Source: Kamptonema sp. UHCC 0994
GTDB taxonomy: Bacteria; Cyanobacteriota; Cyanobacteriia; Cyanobacteriales; Microcoleaceae
Length of the DNA: 62,958 nucleotides
NCBI RefSeq assembly: GCF_029167235.1
Contig: NZ_JARFTR010000035.1
Location: forward strand, 1-62,958
Reading direction: 5' to 3'
A program made the translations under genes and the position numbers. The notes below the pieces were generated by a model. The model was not told the origin of the DNA. It saw nothing but the letters and a program-made list of their open reading frames with translations, and did no database searches. The number at the start of each line of letters is the position of its first letter. Within the stretch, counting starts at the first letter, position 1. This document shows, piece after piece, positions 52,949-62,404 of this stretch.

Positions 52949-53047
52949 AGCTTTTACAAAAATGATATTTTAAATAATACCATAGTTATTGCTGACGTAT
53001 TTTGTAAAAATACGAATTTGTATTGCTGCTATCCCACCTACAAGGTT

Positions 53048-55192
53048 TTAACCTTTGACAATCTGACCAAAATCAGCTAATACCCGTGCATGATTCCGCA
53101 ATAAACCCAATAAGTTTAATCGATTTTGCTTAATTTCTGGATTAGCATCCATCACTAAAACGCTTTCTGGCCCATCGAAAAAGTTGCTAACTGCCGGGGC
53201 AATTTCAGCTAAACTTTCTACCAATTGCTGATAATTTCTACTTTCCTTAGATGCCTGAGTTTTCGGTACTAACTGCACGATTGCATCATAAAAAGCTTGT
53301 TCCGATGACTTTTGGAATAGTTCAGGACTTATTTCTTCAGGTTCCAATTTCGTTTTATCGAAATCTCCTTGACCTGCTAAACGAGTCGATCGGTTAACAG
53401 TTTCGTAAATCTTATCTAAAGTGCCGTTATTGCGGATATTTTGCAAGAATATCGCTCTTTCTAACGCATCCAATAAATCCCGCAATGCCCGTAAAGTATA
53501 TTCTGGATCTTTTTCTCCCAAAACTGCATTCACCAAGTCATAGTCAATGCCTTTTTCTTCTTGCAGTAACGTGCGGATACGTTGCAGGAAAAATTCATAC
53601 AATTGTGACATCAAATTTGACGGTGCTATGGGGCTATTTTGGGTAAATTCATTTACAACTTTTAAGATTAATCCCTGTAAATCTAGAGGCAATTGTGCCG
53701 CCCAAGTTATGTTAATTATCGCATTCGCTGACCGCCGTAAGGCAAAGGGATCAGAGGAACCAGTTGGTATCATCCCTAAGCCAAAAATACTAACTAAAGT
53801 ATCTAATTTATCGGCTAAGGCGACAACTTGACCTGTCAATGTTTGCGGTAAAATATCCCCTGCACCTCTGGGTAAGTAATGTTCAAAAATAGCGGTTGCT
53901 ACTGCTTCCGGTTCGCCACTAGCTAAGGCGTATTTTTGCCCCATTATTCCCTGCAATTCTGGGAATTCGTAGACCATTTGGGTAACGAGGTCTCCTTTAC
54001 AAAGTAAGGCGGCGCGTTGAATATTGCCGCGTTGTTCTTCTGTTACTTGCAATTGGTCAGCAATTAGGTTCGCTATTTTACTGAAGCGATTGATTTTATC
54101 TCTAACAGTGCCTAAATCTTCTTGAAATGTGACTTTTTCTAATTGCGGTAAATAGCTTTCTAAGGGTTTAGCTAAGTCGGCTTTATAGAAAAAGTCGCCG
54201 TCAGCTAAGCGAGCACGAACTACTCGCCCGTTACCAGTGGCAATTACATCAGATTTTGCTGGATCGCCGTTGGAAATTGTGATGAAATAAGGCAATAATT
54301 CGCTGGAAGCTTCGCTTTTCAGGATGGGAAAATAGCGTTGATTTTTGACAATAATTGTGGTAATTGCTTCCGGCGGCAATATCAAAAATTCTTCGTCAAA
54401 TTTGCCGACTACTGCTGTCGGCCATTCGACTAAGTTTGTGACTTCTTCTAACAATTCAGTGGTAATGTCGGCTTTACCGCCTTGTTTTTTGGCGGCTGCT
54501 TCTACTTGTTCTCGGATTTTAGTTTGACGCTTTTCGGGGTCAACTTCGATGTAGGCGGAACGCAAAGATTCTAGATAATTCTCAGCTTTGGGAATGGTGA
54601 CTGGTTGCGGGTGTAAAACTCGATGGCCTTGGGATATGCGATCGCTCTTTACTGTCTCTGAACCGTTGACTAATGTTATCGGCAATACGGCATCATCTAA
54701 TAATGCTACCAGCCAGCGAATCGGTCGCGGAAATTTTAATTCTCCGTCTCCCCAACGCATTAATCTTTTACCTTCCAATTTGCTAATCCACTGGGGAATT
54801 AGTTCGGCTAAAATATCGGCGGTGGGGCGGCCGGGGATTTTTTTAAGGATAAAAATAAAGTCGCCTTTGTCGGTGGGACGAATTTCTAAGCTGTCGATTT
54901 CTACGCCTTGTTTTTTGGCAAAACCTTCTGCTGCTTTGGTGGGTTTACCATCTTTAAATGCTGTGGCGGCGGGTGGGCCTTTGATTTCTTCTTCGCGATC
55001 GCTTTGTTGGGTTGGTAGTCCTTCAATGACAACGGCTAAACGTCGCGGGGTTCCATATACATTAATTGCCTCATTTGTCAAGGATTGTTCGGCGATCGCA
55101 GCCGGAATTAGTCGCTGCCACTGCGCGATCGCTTCTTTGACAAAGGTTGCTGGTAATTCTTCTGTACCGACTTCTAATAAAAATGTCGCCAT
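53048..55192 (-). CDS. glyS: Glycine--tRNA ligase beta subunit
   Basis: This 714-residue protein begins at the second possible Met (55192) with the canonical [15 protein letters not shown]; the frame extends upstream to 55264, but that would add a non-conserved 24-residue tail. It carries the beta-subunit features G-P-P, an HD-like region near the middle and a C-terminal anticodon-binding helical domain with [14 protein letters not shown]. It works with the alpha subunit (GlyQ, not in this window) to charge tRNA-Gly. It is followed downstream by a 39-codon frame. Confidence 0.96.
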   Translation of the reverse strand: MATFLLEVGTEELPATFVKEAIAQWQRLIPAAIAEQSLTNEAINVYGTPRRLAVVIEGLPTQQSDREEEIKGPPAATAFKDGKPTKAAEGFAKKQGVEIDSLEIRPTDKGDFIFILKKIPGRPTADILAELIPQWISKLEGKRLMRWGDGELKFPRPIRWLVALLDDAVLPITLVNGSETVKSDRISQGHRVLHPQPVTIPKAENYLESLRSAYIEVDPEKRQTKIREQVEAAAKKQGGKADITTELLEEVTNLVEWPTAVVGKFDEEFLILPPEAITTIIVKNQRYFPILKSEASSELLPYFITISNGDPAKSDVIATGNGRVVRARLADGDFFYKADLAKPLESYLPQLEKVTFQEDLGTVRDKINRFSKIANLIADQLQVTEEQRGNIQRAALLCKGDLVTQMVYEFPELQGIMGQKYALASGEPEAVATAIFEHYLPRGAGDILPQTLTGQVVALADKLDTLVSIFGLGMIPTGSSDPFALRRSANAIINITWAAQLPLDLQGLILKVVNEFTQNSPIAPSNLMSQLYEFFLQRIRTLLQEEKGIDYDLVNAVLGEKDPEYTLRALRDLLDALERAIFLQNIRNNGTLDKIYETVNRSTRLAGQGDFDKTKLEPEEISPELFQKSSEQAFYDAIVQLVPKTQASKESRNYQQLVESLAEIAPAVSNFFDGPESVLVMDANPEIKQNRLNLLGLLRNHARVLADFGQIVKG

Positions 55193-55505
55193 ATCACTTA
55201 TTGTTATTTTTGTCAAGAGCGTTGAGGACTTAACCATTAAAATCTGAAACTTCGACCCCCCCAACCCCCCCTTGTTAAGGGGGGGTTTTTGATTCCCCCT
55301 TGTTAAGGGGGGGCTTTTGATCCCCCCCTGTTAAGGGATTGATATCCGTCCTACTGCTGGTGATGCGAATACCCCCTGTTAAAGGGGCTTTTGATCCCCC
55401 CCTTAACAAGGGGGGTTAGGGGGGTAAGTCCTAAAGCAATGAATTTGCTAGTTCAAGGAATATCCAAAAAAGGCCCAAAAGTTGAGCATACCACGTAGAA
55501 TCGGG
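55193..55505. repeat. Intergenic region with CCCCCCTTGTTAAGGGGGG repeats
   Basis: Between about 55255 and 55430 lie four to five copies of a short palindrome of the CCCCCTTGTTAAGGGGG type in both orientations, joined by TTTTTGAT-like spacers. This repetitive element is intergenic and should form serial hairpins. No gene is seen. The glyS promoter probably lies within or left of it. Confidence 0.8.
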
Positions 55506-56654
55506 ATGAAACCAATCTTTCAAGACCCGATGACTTTGGCGGAAGAACTGGGACAAAAATGGAGTGCGCGACTCCAACAAGATTATCCCGATATGAGCGC
55601 GATCGCGATCGACAGTATTGTACGCTGGCTGTTGGGAGAAAAGCCAGAGCGATTTGATGCTCTAACTCCAGCTCAAAAGGCGATCGCTTCCCAAGCGATA
55701 GAATTTCAGTATGGGATTCTGCGACAGAGATATCTGGGAGTAACGCCCGAACAAGCTTACCGCAACTTGATCGGACGGTTGGGGGGTTTAGTCGTCTTGC
55801 GGGAGAAAATCAAGGCGTGGGTAGCATTAAGTCGCGATCGCCAGCGAAGTGCGGTAGAAGTATTACAAGAAGTAATTCAGGAAATGCTCAAAGGCGATCG
55901 CTACCTCCAGCAACAAATCGCCTGGATTGCTGAATGTACAGCCGATAATCGCCTCCGCAACGCCTTATTACTAGCGAATTTAGAAGAATATTGCTTGCGT
56001 CCGATTCGCAACCAACCGCTCTTAGTTTACCGTTTCGTTAACTACCTGCATCGCACCCAGCGAGGCGGCTTAACTCAAGTCCCAGCGGGGGATTGGGTGC
56101 GACTGGTATCCGAGGAAATTGTCCCCCAGGATGCTGATGATACAGTTAGCCTATTAGATGAACAAGCAGTAGAGCAATATCGAGAAAATCAAGCTTGGGA
56201 AGAGCAACAAGGACTTAGAAAGAAAGTACAAGTGGAATTTCAGGCTTATTTAGCGGATGAAGTCGATCCGATGGCGGCCGAATGGCTGCGACTTTACTTA
56301 TTAGGACGTTCTCAGGAAGCGATCGCCCAAGCTTTAAATATACCAGTCAAGCAGATTTATCGGCTACGGGAAAAAGTTACATATCATGCTATTCGTAACT
56401 TTGCTGTCAAAGGCGCACCCGAATTAGTTGCAAGTTGGCTAGAAACTTCCTTTGAACACAACTTAGGTTTACCGCCAAAGCTGTGGAAACAATTCTGGGA
56501 AAGCCTGACACCCATTCAGAAACAATTGATCGAAGATTTGAAAGCAGGTAAAACTGTAGATGCGATCGCCGCTGAAATGAAAATCAAAACCAATCACGTC
56601 ATCAGCGAATGGAGTCAAATATATTTAGCCGCCCAAAACTTGCGGAATGGGTAA
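55506..56654 (+). CDS. HetZ-related regulatory protein
   Basis: The protein has about 382 residues from ATG 55506; an in-frame TTG at 55482 is possible. It is largely helical. A central-to-late segment (about 265-310; W-L-R-L-Y-L-L-G-R-S-Q-E-A-I-A-Q-A-L-N-I-P-V-K-Q-I-Y-R-L) has the look of a sigma-region-4-like helix-turn-helix. A second HTH-like stretch (K-T-V-D-A-I-A-A-E-M-K-I-K-T) lies near the end. The length and overall pattern fit the cyanobacterial HetZ-related family; HetZ itself is a regulator in heterocyst development, while relatives in non-heterocystous strains have unknown targets. The family call is from memory of its pattern. Confidence 0.6.
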   Translation: MKPIFQDPMTLAEELGQKWSARLQQDYPDMSAIAIDSIVRWLLGEKPERFDALTPAQKAIASQAIEFQYGILRQRYLGVTPEQAYRNLIGRLGGLVVLREKIKAWVALSRDRQRSAVEVLQEVIQEMLKGDRYLQQQIAWIAECTADNRLRNALLLANLEEYCLRPIRNQPLLVYRFVNYLHRTQRGGLTQVPAGDWVRLVSEEIVPQDADDTVSLLDEQAVEQYRENQAWEEQQGLRKKVQVEFQAYLADEVDPMAAEWLRLYLLGRSQEAIAQALNIPVKQIYRLREKVTYHAIRNFAVKGAPELVASWLETSFEHNLGLPPKLWKQFWESLTPIQKQLIEDLKAGKTVDAIAAEMKIKTNHVISEWSQIYLAAQNLRNG

Positions 56655-56871
56655 TTGGCGATCGGTAATGGATAACTGCAATCTTTAGGTGTAAGATAAA
56701 AGCAGCACTCCCAAATTCTGAGGATTTTCTACCCGCGACAGGCGTTAATTGTTTTGACACTGCACTCAACCGTACAAAAAGCTAGAGTGCCTTTCCCAGA
56801 TCGAGGATGTCAAACTTAAAAAATACGGCTGCTAGTTCAACTAGAGCAGTTGAGCGCAAAGTTCTCAATTT

Positions 56872-58086
56872 TTGGTGCATCTGGTCGTCAAGGGAGTTGC
56901 AGCTTTTAGTCGTACAAAAGAGGTTGATTTGCCTGTAGAAGCGCGATCGCTCGCGTCTGTCCAAGACACCAATGGGCTAATGCTATCCAAAACTCAAACT
57001 GACTGGGCTGCTGAAATGGCTTCCGATCAGGTATTTTACCTGATTGATACCGTTCTGCCTTTTGAAGCCTGCCTCTACTATCAAGTTCTGCCTCTCTCCC
57101 TAGAAGGTAGCATTTTTAAACTGGGCATTGTCGATCCGCAAGATGACTTAGCCTTAGACTACGTGCGCCGAATTTTAGCTTACATGAATTGCTCAGTGGT
57201 GACACAGCCAATTTCCTCTGAAGCTCAGCGATCGATGCTTTCGGCTTACTTGTTCCACACCAGCCAGCCACAGGAAGCAACAACAAAGGGAAGTCAAGAG
57301 GGAACAACTGTCAGAACTGCTCAGAATGCTACTGAAACTGTCGCTGATGATTCCACTCTCATTGTGTCAGTTCAGGAGCGTGTTGATGGGTACAAACCTC
57401 CAACTCGGACAAGTGAAACATCCGCACCTGCAATAGCTAAACCGAGTAGATCTGAGGTTTCAGAATCGGAGACGCTGGATGTTTTAGATGTGCAAGCTTT
57501 ATATTTATCCAGTCCCGTTGAAATTCTGGCTACTTTGCCACCAAAACAGTTATTACCAGAATTATTAGCTAGAGTTTTAGAGAAGGGAATTGGCCGACTA
57601 TTTTTTGAGCGGCAGCAATTCCAAGGTAAGATTTTATGGAGTCAGGATGGGGTTTTAAAATCAGTATTGGAAGGTTTAGATGGAAATATATTTCAAGGGG
57701 TAATTAATGAGTTAAAGCTGTTGACTCAATTGCCTTTAATTCCGCTGGAAGCACCTCAACAGGTGGAGATTGAACGAGTTTACAAGCAAAGTCATTTGCT
57801 CTTGCGGTTGCGAGTGATGCCTGGGAATTACGGAGAGGAAGCGACGCTTCAGGTTTTGCGGGGAGCAGCTTTGAGGTTTTATCAACAGCAACAGTTATCT
57901 AATTTGAATCGGGATGCCTTACGGCTGGCGGAACAGCTTCAGCGGAAGGTGAATCAAATTCGCGATCGCACTCGTCTTGCTACTATGCCTGTAGATATTT
58001 CCGCTTTAGAACAGTTGCTTAAGAGTGTAGATCGGCAGCTTGAAGCTTTGATGGCTGAGAATAAACTTCATCATCCCGATACTTAA
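56872..58086 (+). CDS. PilB/GspE N-terminal-like protein without the ATPase core
   Basis: Up to 404 residues. The first conserved part (about 40-125; V-L-P-F-E-A-C-L-Y-Y-Q-V-L-P-L and L-G-I-V-D-P-Q-D-D-L-A-L-D-Y-V) resembles an MshEN/GspE N-terminal domain. A variable Thr/Ser-rich linker follows. A second part (about 215-330; R-L-F-F-E-R and R-V-M-P-G-N-Y-G-E-E-A-T-L-Q-V-L-R-G) resembles the N-terminal subdomain of PilB. The Walker A/B ATPase module that should follow is absent; a helical C-terminus replaces it. It may regulate or cap a pilus motor, or bind c-di-GMP. The start is uncertain: TTG 56872, GTG 56875, ATG 56980 and ATG 57016 are all in frame. Confidence 0.7.
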   Translation: MVHLVVKGVAAFSRTKEVDLPVEARSLASVQDTNGLMLSKTQTDWAAEMASDQVFYLIDTVLPFEACLYYQVLPLSLEGSIFKLGIVDPQDDLALDYVRRILAYMNCSVVTQPISSEAQRSMLSAYLFHTSQPQEATTKGSQEGTTVRTAQNATETVADDSTLIVSVQERVDGYKPPTRTSETSAPAIAKPSRSEVSESETLDVLDVQALYLSSPVEILATLPPKQLLPELLARVLEKGIGRLFFERQQFQGKILWSQDGVLKSVLEGLDGNIFQGVINELKLLTQLPLIPLEAPQQVEIERVYKQSHLLLRLRVMPGNYGEEATLQVLRGAALRFYQQQQLSNLNRDALRLAEQLQRKVNQIRDRTRLATMPVDISALEQLLKSVDRQLEALMAENKLHHPDT

Positions 58087-58105
58087 ATGAGGGATAATTT
58101 TTGAA

Positions 58106-59899
58106 TTATTGACTTTTGCAGTACCACTCGCACTGGTCACACCGCCATTTAAGATATTCAACTTTTGGCCAATTAGTTTGATTGACGGGAAGTTGTAGCG
58201 ATTTTCCGTGAAATTCTTTGTAGTAGCTTTGACCTAAGCTGGGGGCAATCTGTACTGTCATTGTTACAGGGTTGATTGTAATCAGGTTGAGGTCAAAAAG
58301 GGTATGAATATCTGCCCGCAATAGTAACCCATTGGAGGGGTGATTGTTTTCTGTTTCAATGTACGGGATAATGTGGGCAGCTTCTAAAGCTTCGACTGCA
58401 TCGCATCCGGTGATAGCACAGTGATAGTTATAAGCTAGGAGTAAATATTGGCGAAACTGATATTGTCCTTGTCTGCGAGCAATTGATATGGTGATTCGCT
58501 CTTGAGCTTTTTTTAGACTTTTTGGTGTGAAGTCTTCTTGAGATTCCAGTTGTTGATAAGCTTGAGCAAGTTCGTCAACTTTAGGATTAATAGGCTGCTG
58601 AATGACATGGGTAATTTTCGGAGTTTCTTCCTTAGCAGTGATTTCAGTAACAATTTCTGGGACGCTTTTGTTTAAAGATGGCGGTTGTTCTTGATTAAGA
58701 TTTGGCAGTTCAGGGTTATTAATCTCTGGTAATTTTAGAGCGACCTCTGAGTTAATCTCTTCAGTTTGGGAATCTTCTGTAATATCGCGAACTCCTGCTG
58801 CTAAAGGATCAAAGTTTTCGGGAAATATAGTTTCTTCATTGGCTATAGCATTTTCAAGGTTTGCCCCTGAAAGGTTTGCCCTTTTGAGGTTTGCCCATTG
58901 GAGGTTTGCCCCTGAAAGGTTTGCCCCTTGGAGTTTTGCCTTTTTAAGGTTTGCCCATTGGAGGTTTGCCCCTGAAAGGTTTGCCTCTTGGAGTTTTAAG
59001 CTTTGGAGTTTTACATTTTTAAGGTTTGCCTTTTTAAGGTTTGCTCCTTCGAGGTTTGCCCATGGGAGGTTTGCTCCTTCGAGGTTTGCTCCTTCGAGGT
59101 TTGCCCCTTCGAGGTATGCCGCTTTGAGGTTTGCCCCTGAAAGGTTTGCACTTTCAAAGTTTGCCGCCCATATCCGATCTGCCCCTGAAAGGCTTGCCCC
59201 TATGAGGTTTGCCCCTTTGAAGTTTGCGCTTTCAAGGTTTACGCCATAGAGGTTTACCCCTTTGAGGTTTGCCCCTTCGAGGTTTGCCCCTTCGAGGTTT
59301 GCCCCTGAAAGGTTTACCTCTTCGAGGTTTGCCCCTTCGAGGTATGTCCATACGCATTTGAGGTCTGCCCCTTCAAGGTTTGCCCCTTTAAGGTTTGCCC
59401 CTTTAAGGTTTGCCTCTTTGAGGTTTGCCCCTTTGAGGTTTGCCCCTTGGAGATATTGTCCTTGGAGGTTTGCCCTTTGGAGATTTGCCCCTTCGAGCTT
59501 TGCCACTTTGAGCAATCCCGATTGGAGATATTGTCCTTTGAGGTTTGCCCCTTCGAGGTTTGCCCCTTCGAGGTTTGCCCCTTGGAGATATTGTCCTTGG
59601 AGGTTTGCCCCTTGGAGGTCTGCCCCTTGGAGATTAGCTCCTTGGAGGTTTGCCCATTGGAGGTCTGCCCCTTGGAGATTAGCTCCTTGGAGGTTTGCCC
59701 ATTGGAGGTTTGCCTTGAAAAGGTCTGCCCCTTCGAGCTTTGCCCCTTCGAGCTTTGCCCCTTCGAGCTTTGCCCAGTTGAGATTTGCCTCTTTGAGGTT
59801 TAAACGTGAAAGGTTTGCCCCACTCAGGTCTCTATTCGAGAAATCTCTAATTCCTCTTGCATAATCATTCTCGATTTTATTACGTTCTAGATCCACCAT
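58106..59899 (-). CDS. Pentapeptide-repeat protein with C-terminal HNH endonuclease domain
   Basis: This is a 597-residue protein. From about residue 22 to 345 it is made of over 60 pentapeptide units of the A-[N/D]-L-x-x type, which build a right-handed quadrilateral beta helix. A disordered Glu/Pro-rich linker follows (about 350-440). The C-terminal HNH-type nuclease domain (about 480-560) has C-A-I-T-G-C, A-A-H-I-I-P-Y, N-G-L-L-L-R-A-D-I-H-T-L-F-D and a terminal C-D-Q-C-E-W-Y-C. The nuclease residues appear intact. Pentapeptide helices can mimic DNA or serve as rigid spacers, so this may be a DNA-targeting nuclease. Function is unknown; it is a candidate defence or toxin effector. Confidence 0.85.
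   Translation of the reverse strand: MVDLERNKIENDYARGIRDFSNRDLSGANLSRLNLKEANLNWAKLEGAKLEGAKLEGADLFKANLQWANLQGANLQGADLQWANLQGANLQGADLQGANLQGQYLQGANLEGANLEGANLKGQYLQSGLLKVAKLEGANLQRANLQGQYLQGANLKGANLKEANLKGANLKGANLEGADLKCVWTYLEGANLEEVNLSGANLEGANLEGANLKGVNLYGVNLESANFKGANLIGASLSGADRIWAANFESANLSGANLKAAYLEGANLEGANLEGANLPWANLEGANLKKANLKNVKLQSLKLQEANLSGANLQWANLKKAKLQGANLSGANLQWANLKRANLSGANLENAIANEETIFPENFDPLAAGVRDITEDSQTEEINSEVALKLPEINNPELPNLNQEQPPSLNKSVPEIVTEITAKEETPKITHVIQQPINPKVDELAQAYQQLESQEDFTPKSLKKAQERITISIARRQGQYQFRQYLLLAYNYHCAITGCDAVEALEAAHIIPYIETENNHPSNGLLLRADIHTLFDLNLITINPVTMTVQIAPSLGQSYYKEFHGKSLQLPVNQTNWPKVEYLKWRCDQCEWYCKSQ
58850..59820 (-). repeat. 15-bp pentapeptide-coding repeats
   Basis: More than sixty near-regular 15-base units, with the AGGTTTGCCCCTTTG and AGGTTTGCCCCTTCG types most common as read on the plus strand, fill this stretch. 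The periodicity leaves the opposite strand open in two frames (58839-59249 and 59262-59864), which are not genes. Confidence 0.9.
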
Positions 59900-60069
59900 G
59901 TTTTATAACTTAGCCACCTGTATCTAACATTATTTTAATTATATAGTTAACGATAAAAATTTTTAAAACAGAGAAATCGGCTCAAAAATTTCTCTACGTT
60001 TAACTTTATCACCTATGATTATCTGGTAAAGGTAGTGAGCGATATTGCATTAATTAGCGTAATTCCTGT

Positions 60070-60489
60070 TTAAGCTACAGTCCAATCTTCTAATATCAAA
60101 TTAGGCACTTTAGCAAAATCTCTTTGATTGCGTGTGACTACAACGGCATTACAAGAGAGGGCTATCGATGCTATCCTTAAATCTTGAGTACCAATTCTAA
60201 CTTTTTGACGTTGTAATTCCAAATAATAGTTATCCGCAATTGTGTCAAAGTTAATTATGGGAAAATCCTGCAAAAAACGAATAGTAGAACCTAGCCTAGT
60301 ATAAGCTGATATTCTTTGCTCAGAAGAAGTAGCCTGTCTAATTACATTCAGGCGACCACGCATTTGTTCTTCCCAAGTAATTACTGTTATTACTGTTTTT
60401 CCCACAGGATATCTATTGAATCGTTCAACTATTAAAGGTTGCTCTCTCTCCAACAAAGAAACATGATCGGTATCTAATATTCTTAGCAT
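60070..60489 (-). CDS. PIN-domain toxin, VapC type
   Basis: This 139-residue PIN nuclease has the first acidic residue at D6 (I-L-D-T-D-H), E40 or E41 in the second motif (T-W-E-E), D103 in G-T-Q-D-L-R-I-A-S-I-A, and a late R-N-x-R-D-F with D124. All the metal-binding acidic positions of a ribonuclease toxin are present. It starts at the A shared with the upstream stop (TAATG), so it is translationally coupled to its putative antitoxin. Confidence 0.9.
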   Translation of the reverse strand: MLRILDTDHVSLLEREQPLIVERFNRYPVGKTVITVITWEEQMRGRLNVIRQATSSEQRISAYTRLGSTIRFLQDFPIINFDTIADNYYLELQRQKVRIGTQDLRIASIALSCNAVVVTRNQRDFAKVPNLILEDWTVA

Positions 60490-61154
60490 TAATGTATTTC
60501 TACCCCCTCATCAAGTTGTCGAAAATACTCCTCATCTAATTCGCGACGATACTCAGCAATATAAGCCAACATATCATCAAAAGTTGGATCGTCTTTAAAC
60601 ATACCCACTATTTGAAATATGTGATTATCGGGATTTTCACGCCGGAGTTTTTCTAACTCTTCAGGAGTAAGCTGTCGATTCAAAGTTTCGGGATCTCGTA
60701 AATAATCCTTTTTGATTTGAATAATATGATTAACAAATTCCAAATCCTTTTCGGTAATATCCACTAGATGCAAACAAGATTGTATCTGGGATTCAGGAAA
60801 ATGCTCATACAACTGACCGATAGCCTTAGTAATAAATGACCAAGTAATTCGCTTAATATTTTGGAAAGATAAAATTACTGTTTTACCATGATTAAATGCT
60901 TCTGCAATTAGGGGATAAATTACCTGACCTTCATGTTCAAAAGTTAAGTCAGATTTGCCTAATACCTGATCGAGGCTAATATTAATATTGGCATTATTAC
61001 GCTCTGATTCTGGTTGATATTCCTGGGATTTTGCGGCTGGTACTTGCAAGGCGGCAATTAAATCCATTACCGCCCGTTGGTGTTCAGGAGATAGAGTCCT
61101 TAATTGGACAATTATCTCCTGTTCATTGGGGCTTATTTGAGTTATTTGAGTCAT
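60489..61154 (-). CDS. Antitoxin-like protein with internal STAS-like (DUF4325-type) domain
   Basis: The 221 residues fall into three parts: an N-terminal segment (about 1-60) with L-S-P-E-H-Q-R-A-V-M-D-L-I; a central alpha/beta part (about 68-135; G-K-T-V-I-L-S-F-Q-N-I-K-R-I-T-W-S-F-I-T-K) matching the pattern of DUF4325 STAS-like domains; and a C-terminal end (M-F-K-D-D-P-T-F-D-D-M-L, then Y-R-R-E-L-D-E) like the toxin-binding tails of small cyanobacterial antitoxins. Simple VapB-type partners are about 70-90 residues, so this one is enlarged by the inserted domain. It shares a base with the PIN toxin start, which strongly suggests a pair. Confidence 0.75.
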   Translation of the reverse strand: MTQITQISPNEQEIIVQLRTLSPEHQRAVMDLIAALQVPAAKSQEYQPESERNNANINISLDQVLGKSDLTFEHEGQVIYPLIAEAFNHGKTVILSFQNIKRITWSFITKAIGQLYEHFPESQIQSCLHLVDITEKDLEFVNHIIQIKKDYLRDPETLNRQLTPEELEKLRRENPDNHIFQIVGMFKDDPTFDDMLAYIAEYRRELDEEYFRQLDEGVEIH

Positions 61155-61213
61155 GGTTAAATTACCTCAATTGTTTAGTCTAAATTATACATTATTTACT
61201 AATCAACAAAAAA

Positions 61214-61248
61214 GTAGGTTGGGTTTCACTATGTTCCACCCAACCTAC
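61214..61248. terminator. Hairpin between the antitoxin gene and aroF
   Basis: GTAGGTTGGGT (61214-61224) is fully complementary to ACCCAACCTAC (61238-61248), with a 13-base loop. This is a form commonly repeated in cyanobacterial genomes. It lies downstream of the DAHP synthase gene and upstream of the antitoxin promoter. Confidence 0.75.
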
Positions 61249-61272
61249 CTCTTATTTACTGACACTTACAAC

Positions 61273-62334
61273 CTAAGCCAACACAGGCACAGGCTTTGGC
61301 CAACGATTCATTACTTTACCAATGACAGCCAACTCACCCACCAATTGATCGAACTGATCTGGTGTCAAAGATTGCGGCCCATCGGATAACGCCTTCTTCG
61401 GATTCGGGTGTACTTCAATCATCAACGAATCTGTACCAGCCGCGATCGCAGCCATCGCCATCGAGGGCACATACTCCGCCAAACCAGTCCCGTGACTAGG
61501 ATCGATCATAATCGGCAAATGTGTCAGCCCCCGCAACACCGGAATCACCGACAAATCCAACGTATTCCGCGCATACTGGCGGTCAAACGTCCGAATACCC
61601 CGTTCGCACAAAATCACATCAGGATTACCAGCAGCCAAAATATACTCAGCCGCCATCAGCCATTCTTCAATCGTCGCCGACATCCCCCGCTTCAGCAGCA
61701 CAGGTTTATTCCGCGCCCCTACCTTCTTCAACAGCGAGAAATTCTGCATATTTCGGGCACCCACTTGGATCACATCGGCTACTTCCTCGATCGCATCCAA
61801 ATCAGCCGCATCCATTACTTCCGTAATAATCCCTAAACCGCTAGCTTCCCGCGCCGCCGCCAACAGTCCCAGAGCACTTTCGCCGTGTCCTTGGAACGCA
61901 TAAGGCGAAGTCCGAGGCTTATAAGCACCACCGCGTAGAAAATGAGCACCAGCAGCTTTGACCCGCATCGCTGTCTCAACGATCATCTCCTCATTTTCCA
62001 CCGAACAAGGCCCAGCCACGATCGTCAGCGGGTGATGTAAGCCAATGGGTACGGTTCCTGCGGGAGTAGACACCAACACCTCACTCGGTTCACCCTGGCG
62101 GTACTCCAGAGAAGCCCGTTTATAAGGACGTTCTACCCGCAACACTTCCTCAATCCAAGAGCTCATTTCCCGCAATTGCAGCGGTTCCAGTTCAACAGTA
62201 TCGCCGACCAGACCGATCACAACCTTATAACGCCCGACAATTTTTTCTGGAGTCAGACCCCAAGTTGTGGTTAATTCTTCATTAAGCTTGTCAATTTCGA
62301 CCTCTGGAGTGCCGGCCTTCATCACAATAATCAT
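61273..62334 (-). CDS. aroF: 3-deoxy-7-phosphoheptulonate synthase, type I-beta
   Basis: This 353-residue DAHP synthase joins phosphoenolpyruvate and erythrose 4-phosphate, the first step of the shikimate pathway. An N-terminal ferredoxin-like regulatory part (about 1-70) precedes the TIM barrel. The barrel has G-P-C-S-V-E, L-R-G-G-A-Y-K-P-R-T-S-P-Y-A-F-Q-G, Q-V-G-A-R-N-M-Q-N-F and I-D-P-S-H-G-T-G, which mark the I-beta subfamily (Thermotoga/Bacillus AroA type). The N-terminal domain suggests feedback control, but by which amino acid is unclear. It is downstream of PAM68 on the same strand, separated by a heptamer repeat. Confidence 0.95.
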   Translation of the reverse strand: MIIVMKAGTPEVEIDKLNEELTTTWGLTPEKIVGRYKVVIGLVGDTVELEPLQLREMSSWIEEVLRVERPYKRASLEYRQGEPSEVLVSTPAGTVPIGLHHPLTIVAGPCSVENEEMIVETAMRVKAAGAHFLRGGAYKPRTSPYAFQGHGESALGLLAAAREASGLGIITEVMDAADLDAIEEVADVIQVGARNMQNFSLLKKVGARNKPVLLKRGMSATIEEWLMAAEYILAAGNPDVILCERGIRTFDRQYARNTLDLSVIPVLRGLTHLPIMIDPSHGTGLAEYVPSMAMAAIAAGTDSLMIEVHPNPKKALSDGPQSLTPDQFDQLVGELAVIGKVMNRWPKPVPVLA

Positions 62335-62344
62335 TTTTGTTCGT

Positions 62345-62404
62345 TGGTAATTGGTTAACAGTTAAACAGTTAACAGTTAACCGTTAACAGTTAACCGTTA
62401 ACAA
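62345..62404. repeat. Heptamer repeats (GTTAACA and GTTAACC units)
   Basis: About eight tandem 7-base units centred on GTTAAC fill the gap between PAM68 and aroF. A degenerate relative lies at about 43745-43775. Confidence 0.85.

Noticed and set aside
54588-55247. A 219-codon plus-strand frame opposite glyS
   Set aside because: It lies wholly antisense to the conserved glyS start region; composition is typical of a shadow frame.
55255-55430. Considered as transposon ends because of repeated CCCCCTTGTTAAGGGGG palindromes
   Set aside because: No transposase frame and no target-site duplication; it fits a dispersed short palindromic repeat.
58839-59864. Plus-strand frames of 136, 200 and 118 codons opposite the pentapeptide repeats
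   Set aside because: They arise from the 15-bp periodicity of the real minus-strand gene and encode monotonous R-F-A-P or L-E-V-C-P strings.
61408-61836. A 142-codon plus-strand frame opposite aroF
   Set aside because: It is His/Arg/Pro-rich antisense shadow of a highly conserved housekeeping gene.
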